Source: Bacteroidales bacterium (GTDB lineage: Bacteria; Bacteroidota; Bacteroidia; Bacteroidales; UBA932). From it: a stretch of DNA of 64,000 nucleotides. Made by a program: the position numbers and the translations under genes. Position 1 is the stretch's first letter. The number at the start of each line of letters is the position of its first letter. Positions 53,878-62,440 of the stretch are shown one piece after another. The notes under the pieces are model-generated. The model was not told where the DNA came from. It did no database searches and saw nothing but the letters and a program-made list of their open reading frames with translations. The stretch is taken from the NCBI GenBank assembly GCA_017471965.1, contig JAFURF010000070.1, positions 94,636-158,635 of the forward strand. The letters run 5' to 3'.

Positions 53878-54788
53878 CTGCCGCCCAAACCCTTCAAGCG
53901 GCTCTGCGCCTGAAGCCTATCCTTTTCAGGGCCATATTTGACCATCATCTCAAGATATTTCTTTTCCTGCTTCACATTCCTGGTCTTACGTGACGCCAGT
54001 ATACCGTTTCTGATGGCTATATAATTGTCAGGTTCCGCCTTGAGCACCTTATTGTAATATCTGCAGGCGGTCTTGCAGTCCTCTTTGGCCACCATGTAGT
54101 AAGACCCTATGTTATTGATGAAGCCATAATTGGAAGGAAAGGCCTGAGACAACCTTGTAGAAAGAGCAAGAAAGGCCTCATAGGCAGCTGGTGTACCCAG
54201 TGCATACAGGCTGTAGCAGTACTCCTGCATCGCTTCCTCAAAGAATTCCTTGCCGGCCTCTTCCGAATCATATACCCATGGAGATGCGCGACGTGCATTC
54301 TCATCAACAAGAGACAGGAGATATGCCAGAGCCATATCCGGACTTTCCATTTCATACGCGATATACGCATTTGCCTTGACAAAACGGAAGTCCAGACGGT
54401 CCGGCCATATCGAGATGGCCTTATCGGCTGCCTTCATCGCCTCGCCATACATTGCGTCATCATACACATATATCTGAAAGTAATGGACGTCGTTGCCTGT
54501 GCTGTCCTTCAGCGTAAGCATAGGGTCCATACCGAGATATTTCCTGGACGGGCGCGGCTCTACCTGAGCAGTCCTCGACTTCTCGAACCAGTAATGGAAA
54601 CGTCCAAGAAGCATCTTGGCATTGGTTGAATCGGCCTTCTCCCAGTTATTGAGCACCGTCTCCACTCCAACACCAGCATAGCCTAACTGCGACACCAGCA
54701 GATCATACCTCTGTTCGTACCTGTCCGACTGAGCCGAAACGGTAATGGCGGCTGCGAGAGCGCAAACAGCGAGCAAAATCTTCTTCAT
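53874..54788 (-). CDS. Exported tetratricopeptide-repeat protein
   Basis: A 304-residue protein with a Sec signal (MKKILLAVCALAAAITVSAQ) and TPR-like helical repeats, for example MKAADKAISIWPDRLDFRFV and CRYYNKVLKAEPDNYIAIRN. TPR arrays bind partner proteins; none can be named. It sits between the rRNA methyltransferase (10-base gap) and the LolE-like permease (4-base overlap), a hint of a role in envelope assembly or lipoprotein traffic. Function unknown. Confidence 0.82.
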   Translation of the reverse strand: MKKILLAVCALAAAITVSAQSDRYEQRYDLLVSQLGYAGVGVETVLNNWEKADSTNAKMLLGRFHYWFEKSRTAQVEPRPSRKYLGMDPMLTLKDSTGNDVHYFQIYVYDDAMYGEAMKAADKAISIWPDRLDFRFVKANAYIAYEMESPDMALAYLLSLVDENARRASPWVYDSEEAGKEFFEEAMQEYCYSLYALGTPAAYEAFLALSTRLSQAFPSNYGFINNIGSYYMVAKEDCKTACRYYNKVLKAEPDNYIAIRNGILASRKTRNVKQEKKYLEMMVKYGPEKDRLQAQSRLKGLGGR

Positions 54789-54798
54789 ATGATTGAAA

Positions 54799-56187
54799 CT
54801 ATTTAATATCCATTCTTATACGGCGACTCTGCGGATGAAGATTGTTGCACCTGTTTCCCAGATTCTTCACAAATCCCAGAGCAAGTCCGTCATATCTTAT
54901 CACCACATAGCCTCTAGGGGCATCAGGAAGCACAACGGCATCCTTATGCAGGAAGGCAAGTGCTGTTCCAAGGTCAACATCTGCACCAGGGAATGCATCA
55001 GGAGCAAGCATGGCAGACAGCGCCAGATCCGCATCCGGGACAAGAGTCTGCCCTTTCATGACGCCGACTGCACAACCGGCTGACAGCACATGGAGATGCT
55101 CTTCAAGAAGCGCGACATCCTGAATCAGAGACTCAGGCACCGCAACTATGGTCTCGCCCTTCTGCTTCAATGACACAGGAACGGAAAAAAGATCCTTCAT
55201 AGATGCAGGCAACTGCACTGAAGCACGCGGCTTCCCTCTTTCCTTTCTGACCGGCGCATAGGATGGAACGTGACTTTCAACTGTTCCATCGGACTTCTGC
55301 AGCACTGCACAGTACTGTCCCTCTCCTTCCACATGCCCGGGCACAAGGCTGAAGCCCAGTACTGTCCCTATCACTCCCTTGAAATCATCATGACACACAT
55401 CGTGGGATACGGCCACAGCACCCATGTTTTCAGCAATCCAGGACACATTGCCGTCATTCTCCTTTCTGTTGAAGGTGCATGTCGAATACACCAGCATGCC
55501 GCCATCGCGCAAAGACGGCCATACATCCGCAATTATCCTGCGCTGACGGGCCTCACACAGAGCCACATTATCCTCAGACCATTGGTTCCTCGCCTCCTCA
55601 TCCTTACGGAACATCCCCTCACCGGAACATGGGACATCCGCTACGATGATGTCAAAGAATCCGTACAATGAAGCAAAGGCACGCGGATCATCCGAGGTCA
55701 CGACGACATTCGGATCGCCCCAAATGGCCATATTATCTGCAAGAACGCGAGTTCTCTGCTTCATCACCTCATTGGAGACAAGAATGAAGTCGTCACCGAA
55801 GGCCTCACGCAATGAAGAAGCCAGATCAGTCGACTTTCCGCCGGGCGCAGCACACAGGTCAAGGACACGGACCGGTCCTGCCTGTCTCCCCGACATGCTT
55901 TCCAGACATCTTCTGAACACATGCCCCACGAACATGGACGAAGAGTCCTGGACATAATATGCACCGCCATGCAGACGGGGATCCAATGTGAACTTCGGAC
56001 GCTCGCTCAAGATGCGTCCGTGCCTGCTCCACTCCACTTCCCTGCCTTCAGACATATGGCAGGGCTTGAACGGGTTGATTCTTACCGACACCGATGCAGG
56101 TTCATCAAATGCAGAAAAAGCGACAAGGGCATTTTCGCTCCCTATCGCCTCTTCGAGATAACTTCTGAATGCATCATTTATCATCAT
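54799..56187 (-). CDS. RsmF-like rRNA cytosine-5 methyltransferase
   Basis: NOL1/NOP2/Sun-family enzyme that methylates cytosine in rRNA using SAM. The 462 residues show the N-terminal RNA-binding part, SAM motif I LDLCAAPGGKSTDL (~109-122), the assisting Cys187 in DVPCSGEG and the nucleophile Cys237 in YSTCTF. The C-terminal ~130 residues form the extra domain of the RsmF branch. Target site is not shown by sequence. It starts within the stop of the SRPBCC gene (ATGA) in the pyrE operon. Confidence 0.92.
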   Translation of the reverse strand: MMINDAFRSYLEEAIGSENALVAFSAFDEPASVSVRINPFKPCHMSEGREVEWSRHGRILSERPKFTLDPRLHGGAYYVQDSSSMFVGHVFRRCLESMSGRQAGPVRVLDLCAAPGGKSTDLASSLREAFGDDFILVSNEVMKQRTRVLADNMAIWGDPNVVVTSDDPRAFASLYGFFDIIVADVPCSGEGMFRKDEEARNQWSEDNVALCEARQRRIIADVWPSLRDGGMLVYSTCTFNRKENDGNVSWIAENMGAVAVSHDVCHDDFKGVIGTVLGFSLVPGHVEGEGQYCAVLQKSDGTVESHVPSYAPVRKERGKPRASVQLPASMKDLFSVPVSLKQKGETIVAVPESLIQDVALLEEHLHVLSAGCAVGVMKGQTLVPDADLALSAMLAPDAFPGADVDLGTALAFLHKDAVVLPDAPRGYVVIRYDGLALGFVKNLGNRCNNLHPQSRRIRMDIK

Positions 56188-56654
56188 GCCTGGAATTTCG
56201 ACGGATCGAAACCCTCCGGATACATCGACGGATCCACGCCTTCCGGCATACGTCCTTCAGACATTGCCACAAGACCATCCACCACCTTGTCCAAAGCCTC
56301 CTTGAGTTTTCCACCGAGAAGAGTCTTCATCATGAAATTCAGATCCGCGTCCAGCACAATCTGGAAATCCGTCTTGTAAGGATCACTTGCAGGATCGAAG
56401 TGCATGTTCATCCTGAACTGGAACGGCGCACCGTCATCTGCAAACTCGATCCTTGAATACGGAGTCCTCTGCTGCACCTTCACTCCGATATTGAAGCCCT
56501 GCACCATAGCATGTATGCTGTCAAAATCCGCAGTAACGTCTGCCTTCTTGTCTTCAGGGAGGAACTGCACGAAATTCCTCATGTCCACGAAGGCCATATA
56601 CAACTCATACGGCGCCTTGGACACAGTCGCCCTCTTGCTCTTGAATTCAGCCAT
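56184..56654 (-). CDS. SRPBCC family protein
   Basis: A 156-residue soluble protein with the helix-grip pattern of START/SRPBCC domains: SKAPYELYMAFVDMRNFVQF at the N-terminus, strands such as VKVQQRTPYSRIEFADDG and a long C-terminal helix (MKTLLGGKLKEALDKVVDGL). The ATG at 56654 is two bases after the pyrE stop; an earlier in-frame start lies inside pyrE. It overlaps the rRNA methyltransferase start by four bases. This gene commonly follows pyrE in Bacteroidales. Ligand and role unknown. Confidence 0.83.
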   Translation of the reverse strand: MAEFKSKRATVSKAPYELYMAFVDMRNFVQFLPEDKKADVTADFDSIHAMVQGFNIGVKVQQRTPYSRIEFADDGAPFQFRMNMHFDPASDPYKTDFQIVLDADLNFMMKTLLGGKLKEALDKVVDGLVAMSEGRMPEGVDPSMYPEGFDPSKFQA

Positions 56655-56656
56655 GA

Positions 56657-57295
56657 CTACTCTTTCTTGCCCCAGGTGGAAGGAGAAAATCTCCATTCTT
56701 TCAGCACCTCGATATATTCTTCTCCTATATAGCCTGTCTCATGGGCAACATCGATGAGGGCATCATAGTTGGAAAGGGTGGTAAGTTCCACGTTCGCATC
56801 CTCAAAAGCCTTACGGGCAGTATTGAAGCCATAAGAGAATATCGCAACCATACCCATCACATCAGCACCTGCATTTACCAGGGCATTCTTTGCCCCGAGG
56901 CTGCTCATTCCCGTAGAAATGAGATCCTCTACAATCACGACCTTGGCGCCTGACTCAAGTATTCCCTCAATCTGCGAACCGGTTCCATGATCCTTCGGCT
57001 TCGGCCTTACATAACAGAACGGCTTTCCCAATCTGTCTGCAACCAGATAACCGTGAGCGATCGCACCTGTAGCAACACCGGCGATGACTTCCACATCAGG
57101 ATACTGTTTTCTTATGATGTCCGCCATCCACATAGCCACTTTCTCTCTGATTTCCGGATAGGAAAGGATTCTTCTGTTGTCGCAATATATCGGTGATTTC
57201 CATCCTGAAGCCCAGGTGAAAGGATTCTCAGGCCTCAACATGACAGCCTTGATATCCATGAGCGACTTGGCAACTGCCTTCTCAACTGATTCCAT
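56657..57295 (-). CDS. pyrE: Orotate phosphoribosyltransferase
   Basis: Makes orotidine monophosphate from orotate and PRPP in pyrimidine synthesis. The 212 residues start MESVEKAVAKSLMDIKAVML, then ASGWKSPIYCDNR, CYVRPKPKDHG and the PRPP-binding VIVEDLISTGMSS. The ATG at 57295 is chosen because the upstream in-frame start at 57361 overlaps the promoter. First gene of a five-gene operon ending with the LolE-like permease. Confidence 0.96.
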   Translation of the reverse strand: MESVEKAVAKSLMDIKAVMLRPENPFTWASGWKSPIYCDNRRILSYPEIREKVAMWMADIIRKQYPDVEVIAGVATGAIAHGYLVADRLGKPFCYVRPKPKDHGTGSQIEGILESGAKVVIVEDLISTGMSSLGAKNALVNAGADVMGMVAIFSYGFNTARKAFEDANVELTTLSNYDALIDVAHETGYIGEEYIEVLKEWRFSPSTWGKKE

Positions 57296-57322
57296 AATTA
57301 TGTTTGTTTTGATTGTTTTCCA

Positions 57323-57330
57323 TATATTTG
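57323..57330 (+). promoter_or_regulatory. Putative -7 box of the Nudix gene
   Basis: TATATTTG reading toward the Nudix gene, 60 bases before its ATG. It faces the pyrE box at 57366-57373; both are followed by CAC, giving a 10-bp inverted repeat. A TTG stands 16 bases upstream, shorter than ideal. Confidence 0.45.
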
Positions 57331-57365
57331 CACAAGGATTGCATATCCCCGCTGCACACATCGTG

Positions 57366-57373
57366 CAAATATA
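57366..57373 (-). promoter_or_regulatory. Putative -7 box of pyrE
   Basis: Minus strand TATATTTG, 70 bases before the pyrE ATG. A TTG occurs 14 bases upstream, which is short. The two facing promoters would give 5' ends that overlap by about 20 bases. Confidence 0.45.
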
Positions 57374-57390
57374 ATAAAATTATAGGTCAA

Positions 57391-58002
57391 ATGCACAAAA
57401 TATACTTCGAAAAGCGCTGCATCATCATATGCAGTCCGGACGATCCCGCACTATCTGACCCGAATGTCATCAGATTCAGTCCGGGAGAGGATCTGAGCAT
57501 CCATGCACTTGTAGAAATGGTGGAGGCATCGGACACCTTGCACAGGACATGCATCCCGACAACCGACGTAGAAGGAACATACCGACGCATCTGCGAAGAG
57601 TTCAAGGAAGTGAATGCAGGAGGAGGCCTGGTCTCAAACAGACGCGGAGATTTTCTCCTTATCAGCAGAAACGGCCTCTGGGACCTTCCGAAGGGGCATC
57701 AGGATCCGGGTGAAGACATACGGGTGACCGCCTTGCGCGAAGTACAGGAAGAGACTGGCATCAATGACCTTGAGGTCAGAGACCTGATATGCATCACAGA
57801 CCACTGTTACCGCCGGGACGGAATCTGGCATCTCAAGCACACATGGTGGTATGACATGCTGTACACAGACCCGACAGACCTGACCCCGCAGAAAGAAGAA
57901 GACATCACAAGGGCCGCCTGGGTTGCAAAATCCAGTCTTCCGCCATTCCTGCTGAACACCTATCCGTCTATTGCTGAAGTCTTCAGAGAAGCAAGGATAT
58001 AA
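57391..58002 (+). CDS. Nudix hydrolase family protein
   Basis: A 203-residue protein with a complete Nudix box, GHQDPGEDIRVTALREVQEE followed by TG (residues ~109-130), preceded by NRRGDFLLISRNGLWDLPKG. The family cleaves nucleoside diphosphates linked to other groups; this branch is common in Bacteroidales next to pyrE, and its substrate is unknown. The first ~80 residues form an extra N-terminal domain. The ATG at 57391 (MHKIYFEKRC) is taken because an earlier in-frame start falls between the two promoters. Confidence 0.87.
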   Translation: MHKIYFEKRCIIICSPDDPALSDPNVIRFSPGEDLSIHALVEMVEASDTLHRTCIPTTDVEGTYRRICEEFKEVNAGGGLVSNRRGDFLLISRNGLWDLPKGHQDPGEDIRVTALREVQEETGINDLEVRDLICITDHCYRRDGIWHLKHTWWYDMLYTDPTDLTPQKEEDITRAAWVAKSSLPPFLLNTYPSIAEVFREARI

Positions 58003-58039
58003 AAATCCACTGAATTTTTCATAGAAGATGAAACAAAAT

Positions 58040-58074
58040 CTGCAAAATTTCGTATAATGTAGTGTATTTTGCAG
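58040..58074 (+). promoter_or_regulatory. Inverted repeat before queA
   Basis: CTGCAAAAT and ATTTTGCAG, a perfect 9-bp inverted repeat with a 17-base spacer, ending 17 bases before the queA ATG. It could be an operator or a leader hairpin. It does not resemble a known preQ1 riboswitch. Confidence 0.45.
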
Positions 58075-58091
58075 TAATTTCAAACAAAGAT

Positions 58092-59141
58092 ATGAAACTT
58101 TCACAATTCCAGTTCAATCTTCCGGCCGACAAGATAGCGCAGGAGCCGCCGAGATGGCGTGACGAGTGCAAACTCATGGTCCTTGACAGAAAGACCGGAG
58201 AAATAGAGCACAAACTTTTCAAGAACATCATCGATTATTTCGGAAAAGGCGACACATTCGTCCTCAATGACACCAAGGTATTCCCTGCAAGACTATACGG
58301 AAACAAGGAAAAGACCGGAGCAGACATCGAGGTATTCCTTCTCAGAGAACTCAACCGCGAGCAGCGCCTCTGGGATGTGATCGTTGACCCTGCAAGAAAG
58401 ATCAGGATAGGAAACAAACTGTATTTCGGCGAGGATGAGAGCCTTGTGGCGGAAGTGATCGACAACACCACCTCAAGAGGACGCACCCTGAGATTCCTTT
58501 ATGACGGAAGTTATGAAGATTTCAAGGAGACTCTCTTCGGCCTTGGACAGACTCCGGTTCCTGATTGGGTAAAGAAGGAAGTCACTCCTGAGGATGCAGA
58601 GAACTTCCAGACCATATTCGCAAAGCACGAAGGCGCGGTTTCTGCACCGGCAGCAGGTCTCCACTTCAGCAGGGAACTGTTCAACAGAATGATCCTCAAG
58701 GACATAAACAAAGCCTTCATCACCCTCCACATGGGTATCGGACACTTCCGCGAAGTAGACGTGGAAGACCTTTCGAAGCACAAGATGGACTCCGAAAGGC
58801 TCATCATCACTGAGGAGACTGCGGAACTGATCAACAGCACACGCAAGGCCGGCCACAAGGTACTTGCCGTCGGCATCACCGTCATCAGAGGCCTTGAGAC
58901 ATATGTCACGACAAACGACGAAGTGAATCCATACGACGGATGGACAAACAAGTTCATCTTCCCGCCTCACAGGTTCGCCGTTCCAGACGCCATCGTATCC
59001 AATTTCCACCGTCCTGGTTCCACCATGCTCATGTCAGTGGCAGCCTTCGGAGGATACGAAAATGTCATGAAGGCATACAGGACAGCGCTCGAAATGGACT
59101 ACAAGTTCGGACCTTACGGAGATGCACTTCTCATCATCTGA
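58092..59141 (+). CDS. queA: S-adenosylmethionine:tRNA ribosyltransferase-isomerase
   Basis: Builds the epoxyqueuosine ring from SAM and preQ1-tRNA. The 349 residues start [20 protein letters not shown], with [38 protein letters not shown] and FRPGS-like [17 protein letters not shown]. The ATG at 58092 is the family start; a longer in-frame reading begins at 58062. It is followed by a strong terminator (59230-59264). Confidence 0.96.
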   Translation: MKLSQFQFNLPADKIAQEPPRWRDECKLMVLDRKTGEIEHKLFKNIIDYFGKGDTFVLNDTKVFPARLYGNKEKTGADIEVFLLRELNREQRLWDVIVDPARKIRIGNKLYFGEDESLVAEVIDNTTSRGRTLRFLYDGSYEDFKETLFGLGQTPVPDWVKKEVTPEDAENFQTIFAKHEGAVSAPAAGLHFSRELFNRMILKDINKAFITLHMGIGHFREVDVEDLSKHKMDSERLIITEETAELINSTRKAGHKVLAVGITVIRGLETYVTTNDEVNPYDGWTNKFIFPPHRFAVPDAIVSNFHRPGSTMLMSVAAFGGYENVMKAYRTALEMDYKFGPYGDALLII

Positions 59142-59229
59142 TAAAATTCAGTACACAGAAACGGAAATCATGATAAGAAAAGTGACATTTGACTAAAAAA
59201 CGGAAAAACTTTTCTTGTCAGCCTGACAA

Positions 59230-59264
59230 AAACGGCTTCCATGCTTTCATGGAGGCCGTTTTTC
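59230..59264 (+). terminator. Rho-independent terminator of queA
   Basis: An AACGGC-TCCATG stem with CATGGA-GCCGTT (one mismatch, short loop) followed by TTTTT. It ends only 15 bases before the dprA ATG, leaving little room for a dprA promoter. Confidence 0.85.
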
Positions 59265-59279
59265 ATTTACTTTAGCGGC

Positions 59280-60458
59280 ATGAAAGACATGATAGAGAAA
59301 GCAGGACAGTGTGCCCTGAACAGGATCTTCGGCTTTGAACCGAGAACAGCACACGCACTCATGGAACATTTCGGCAGCGCCGCAGATGTCTTCGTGAGCG
59401 GATCAAAAGAGGTGGAAGCAGTCCTCGGACCATACTCCAGATACAAAGGCCTGGTCACTGAAAAGACTCTGGAAGACGCCTTACATGAAATAGAAGAACT
59501 GTCCCGGAAGGGAATCATGTTCATAGGATACGGAGACCCATCGTATCCGAGCCTTCTGAAAGAATGCGAAGACGCCCCCATGGGGCTGTACCTGAGAAGC
59601 ACCACCCCATCGGAAGAACTGTTTTCATACAGCAGGAGCATAGCAGTAGTCGGGACACGTGACATATCGCCATATGGCAGGGAATGGTGCAGAAGAATCG
59701 TTCTGGAGATGGGAGGTTCGACACAGAAGCCGGCGATCATAAGCGGACTCGCACTCGGAACTGACATATGCGCTCATGTCGCGGCGATGGAAGTCGGTCT
59801 CCCTACCATCGGAGTGATGGCCACAGGGCCCGAAAACGTCTATCCCTACCGCCATCGGGACATTGCGGAAAGGATGGCCCACACACCGGGATGCGGCCTT
59901 GTCACCGACTACCCTCCCGGCACGGCACCGCTCCCGGTCCACTTCCTGAGGCGCAACAGGATAATTGCAGGACTATGTGAGGCTCTGGTACTCATAGAAT
60001 CCAAAATAAAGGGCGGAGGAATGATGACCTCACGCCTCGCATTTTCATACAGCAGGGATGTATATGCGCTCCCCGGCAGGGCGGACGACACACGTTCACA
60101 AGGATGCAACCTGCTCATAAGGGAAAAGATTGCAGAAGCCATAACGGATGCCGGAAGTCTGATGAAAAGCATCGGACTGGACTCCCAAAGGGGGAAAGCC
60201 AGTATTCCGGACATTGAGATTCTGGACAGAACATATGGTAACACCCTATCAAAGAACAAGATAGACGCAATGGCAAGGATTCTTGACATCATAAGGAAAG
60301 ATCGGGGAATCAGTGTGGAAGACATTGCGCTTGTCTCCGGCATGGAATACGGCACGGTATCCGGTCTTGCAAGTCTTCTGGAATCCGACGGCATGATAAG
60401 CGTGGATATTCTCCGCAGATGCTCCATAAACATAAGGAAATCCAAATTATTTGACTAA
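59280..60458 (+). CDS. dprA: DNA-processing protein DprA
   Basis: Loads RecA on incoming single-stranded DNA during transformation. The 392 residues have an N-terminal helix-hairpin-helix-like domain (~1-75), the Rossmann-type core with SIAVVGTRDISPYGREW, IISGLALGTDICAHVAAM and KGGGMMTSRLAFSYSRDVYA, and a C-terminal winged helix (~320-385). The ATG at 59280 (MKDMIEKAGQ) follows directly after the queA terminator, so the message may be made by read-through or from a very short leader. Confidence 0.93.
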   Translation: MKDMIEKAGQCALNRIFGFEPRTAHALMEHFGSAADVFVSGSKEVEAVLGPYSRYKGLVTEKTLEDALHEIEELSRKGIMFIGYGDPSYPSLLKECEDAPMGLYLRSTTPSEELFSYSRSIAVVGTRDISPYGREWCRRIVLEMGGSTQKPAIISGLALGTDICAHVAAMEVGLPTIGVMATGPENVYPYRHRDIAERMAHTPGCGLVTDYPPGTAPLPVHFLRRNRIIAGLCEALVLIESKIKGGGMMTSRLAFSYSRDVYALPGRADDTRSQGCNLLIREKIAEAITDAGSLMKSIGLDSQRGKASIPDIEILDRTYGNTLSKNKIDAMARILDIIRKDRGISVEDIALVSGMEYGTVSGLASLLESDGMISVDILRRCSINIRKSKLFD

Positions 60459-60463
60459 ATTTG
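60456..60463 (+). promoter_or_regulatory. Putative -7 box of tatD-ansA
   Basis: TAAATTTG overlapping the dprA stop codon, 26 bases before the tatD ATG. No TTG at -33. Confidence 0.4.
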
Positions 60464-60488
60464 CCTGATACGCAAACTTTAGAAAAGA

Positions 60489-61256
60489 ATGGAATTCATA
60501 GACACCCATGCCCACCTTTACGACGAAGCCTTCGCATCCGAGGAAGACCTGGCCGTAGAAAGGGCCGTGGAAGCAGGAGTCACGAAGATGGTTCTGCCTG
60601 ACATAGACTCGCAGACCCGTGACGGCATGTTCTCCCTCGCCGCCAGACATCCGGGAAGAGTATTCCCATGTCTGGGTCTTCACCCGACATCGATAGACGC
60701 AGGATGGGAAACAGAAATGCTGAAACTCGAATCGCATCTTGACCGTCGGATCTGGGCCATAGGAGAAATCGGGATGGACTGCTACTGGTCCCGTGAATTC
60801 ATAAAGGAGCAGCAGGAGGCCCTCCGCATCCAACTGGAACTCGCAGACAAACTGGACCTGCCGGTCATAATTCATTCCAGGGAATCCACAGAACTGATAA
60901 TCAACGTATTGAAAGAATGCCGCCATCTCAGGATGCGAGGTGTCTTCCATGCATTCAGCGGCAGTGCCGAGACCTTCAGCGAACTGCAGAGGCTCGGAGA
61001 CTGGTACATAGGCATAGGAGGGGTGCTCACCTATAAGAAAGCAGGAATAGCGGACACCGTAAGAAGGATTCCGCCGGAAAGGATTCTGCTTGAGACAGAC
61101 TGTCCGTATCTGACACCTGTGCCATTCAGAGGAAAACGCAATGAAAGCGCATACATACCGCATATAGCGGCAAAACTTTCGGAACTGACCGGCCATAGCG
61201 TCGAAGAAATCGCATGCACCACAACATCAAATGCAATAAAACTGTTCGGAATATGA
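60489..61256 (+). CDS. tatD: TatD family metal-dependent hydrolase
   Basis: A 255-residue TIM-barrel hydrolase with DTHAHLYD, the metal-binding Glu of AIGEIGMDCYW, VIIHSREST, GVFHAFSGS and LETDCPYLTP. TatD enzymes act as 3' to 5' nucleases in DNA repair, though other roles are reported. Its last four bases overlap the start of the asparaginase (ATGA). Confidence 0.95.
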   Translation: MEFIDTHAHLYDEAFASEEDLAVERAVEAGVTKMVLPDIDSQTRDGMFSLAARHPGRVFPCLGLHPTSIDAGWETEMLKLESHLDRRIWAIGEIGMDCYWSREFIKEQQEALRIQLELADKLDLPVIIHSRESTELIINVLKECRHLRMRGVFHAFSGSAETFSELQRLGDWYIGIGGVLTYKKAGIADTVRRIPPERILLETDCPYLTPVPFRGKRNESAYIPHIAAKLSELTGHSVEEIACTTTSNAIKLFGI

Positions 61257-62308
61257 GACCAAACGAAAACAATGGAAGAAGGTCATCCATCCTTCTGATA
61301 TACACCGGAGGAACCATCGGAATGAAGATCGACCCGGTTCTTGAGGCCCTCACGCCATTCGATTTCAGCCAGATTCTTGCAGAAGTTCCCGAACTTGCAA
61401 AATACGCATACAGGATAGACTCTTACACCTTCGACCCCCTGATAGACTCATCAGACGTGGAGCCTTCGCTATGGGTATCACTCACCGGGCTCATCGAAGA
61501 AAAATACGACATGTACGACGGCTTCGTCATTCTCCACGGGACAGACACAATGGCCTATTCGGCATCGGTTCTGAGTTTCATGCTCGAAGGGCTCACCAAG
61601 CCTGTGATATTTACCGGAAGCCAACTCCCTATCGGGACACCGAGGACAGACGGGAAGGAAAATCTGATATCGTCGGTGGAAATAGCAGCGGCAAAAGACG
61701 ATGACGGCCATGCGCTCGTCCCGGAAGTATGCATCTGCTTTGACAACGTACTCATAAGAGGCAACAGGAGCAGAAAGGTAAATTCAGACCACTTCAGGGC
61801 CTTCAGGTCGGAAAACTGCCCGCCTCTGGCCGAAGCAGGGATAAACATCAGATACAACACATCGCTCATACGAAAGCCCGACTCATGGAATGTGCAGCCG
61901 ACATTCCACAAGACCCTTGACACAAGAGTCTCAATCCTGAAGATCCACCCCGGAATCACGCCACAGGTAGTCCGGAACATCCTCTGCGGTCCGGAGACCA
62001 GGGCAGTCATAATGGAAACATACGGAGCAGGGAATGCCCCATCCAAGGAATGGTTCATATCAATAGTACGCGAAGCATCCGAAGCAGGAAAAATAATCCT
62101 CAATGTCACACAATGCACGGCCGGAAGCGTCAACATGGACATATATGCTACCGGTAAAAGCCTTAAGTCAGCAGGTGTCGTGAACGGTTACGACTGCACT
62201 ACAGAGGCCGCTCTGGCCAAACTTTTCTACCTTCTAGGCACATTCGATTCCAACGACACGGTGAAAACCTGTCTTGAAATGGATTTGCGTGGTGAAATAT
62301 CAAAATAA
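61253..62308 (+). CDS. Type I L-asparaginase
   Basis: Hydrolyses asparagine to aspartate and ammonia, cytoplasmic type. The 351 residues contain the first catalytic Thr in IYTGGTIGM (residues ~16-24), the second in VILHGTDTMAYSASVL, and the Lys of DGKENLISSVEIAAAKDD. The ATG at 61253 overlaps tatD by four bases; an upstream in-frame start at 61214 lies within tatD. No signal peptide, so not the periplasmic type II enzyme. Confidence 0.93.
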   Translation: MRPNENNGRRSSILLIYTGGTIGMKIDPVLEALTPFDFSQILAEVPELAKYAYRIDSYTFDPLIDSSDVEPSLWVSLTGLIEEKYDMYDGFVILHGTDTMAYSASVLSFMLEGLTKPVIFTGSQLPIGTPRTDGKENLISSVEIAAAKDDDGHALVPEVCICFDNVLIRGNRSRKVNSDHFRAFRSENCPPLAEAGINIRYNTSLIRKPDSWNVQPTFHKTLDTRVSILKIHPGITPQVVRNILCGPETRAVIMETYGAGNAPSKEWFISIVREASEAGKIILNVTQCTAGSVNMDIYATGKSLKSAGVVNGYDCTTEAALAKLFYLLGTFDSNDTVKTCLEMDLRGEISK

Positions 62309-62311
62309 TTA

Positions 62312-62340
62312 TTGCCGTTTGGAAATAATTTGCTAAATTG
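62312..62340 (+). promoter_or_regulatory. Promoter of the exbB gene cluster
   Basis: TTG (62312-62314), 19 bases, TAAATTG (62334-62340), close to the -7 consensus. Leader about 95 bases. Confidence 0.6.
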
Positions 62341-62355
62341 CGCAGGATTTTGGGG

Positions 62356-62378
62356 ATGGTGTATAGTATCCACACCAT
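62356..62378 (+). promoter_or_regulatory. Hairpin in the exbB leader
   Basis: ATGGTGT/ACACCAT, a perfect 7-bp stem with a 9-base loop, near the predicted 5' end of the exbB transcript. It may protect the message from decay; no direct evidence. Confidence 0.4.
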
Positions 62379-62440
62379 GATTGGAATTATTAACTAATAA
62401 CAAATCAATACTTTAATTAATTAAACACACAAAAACAATT

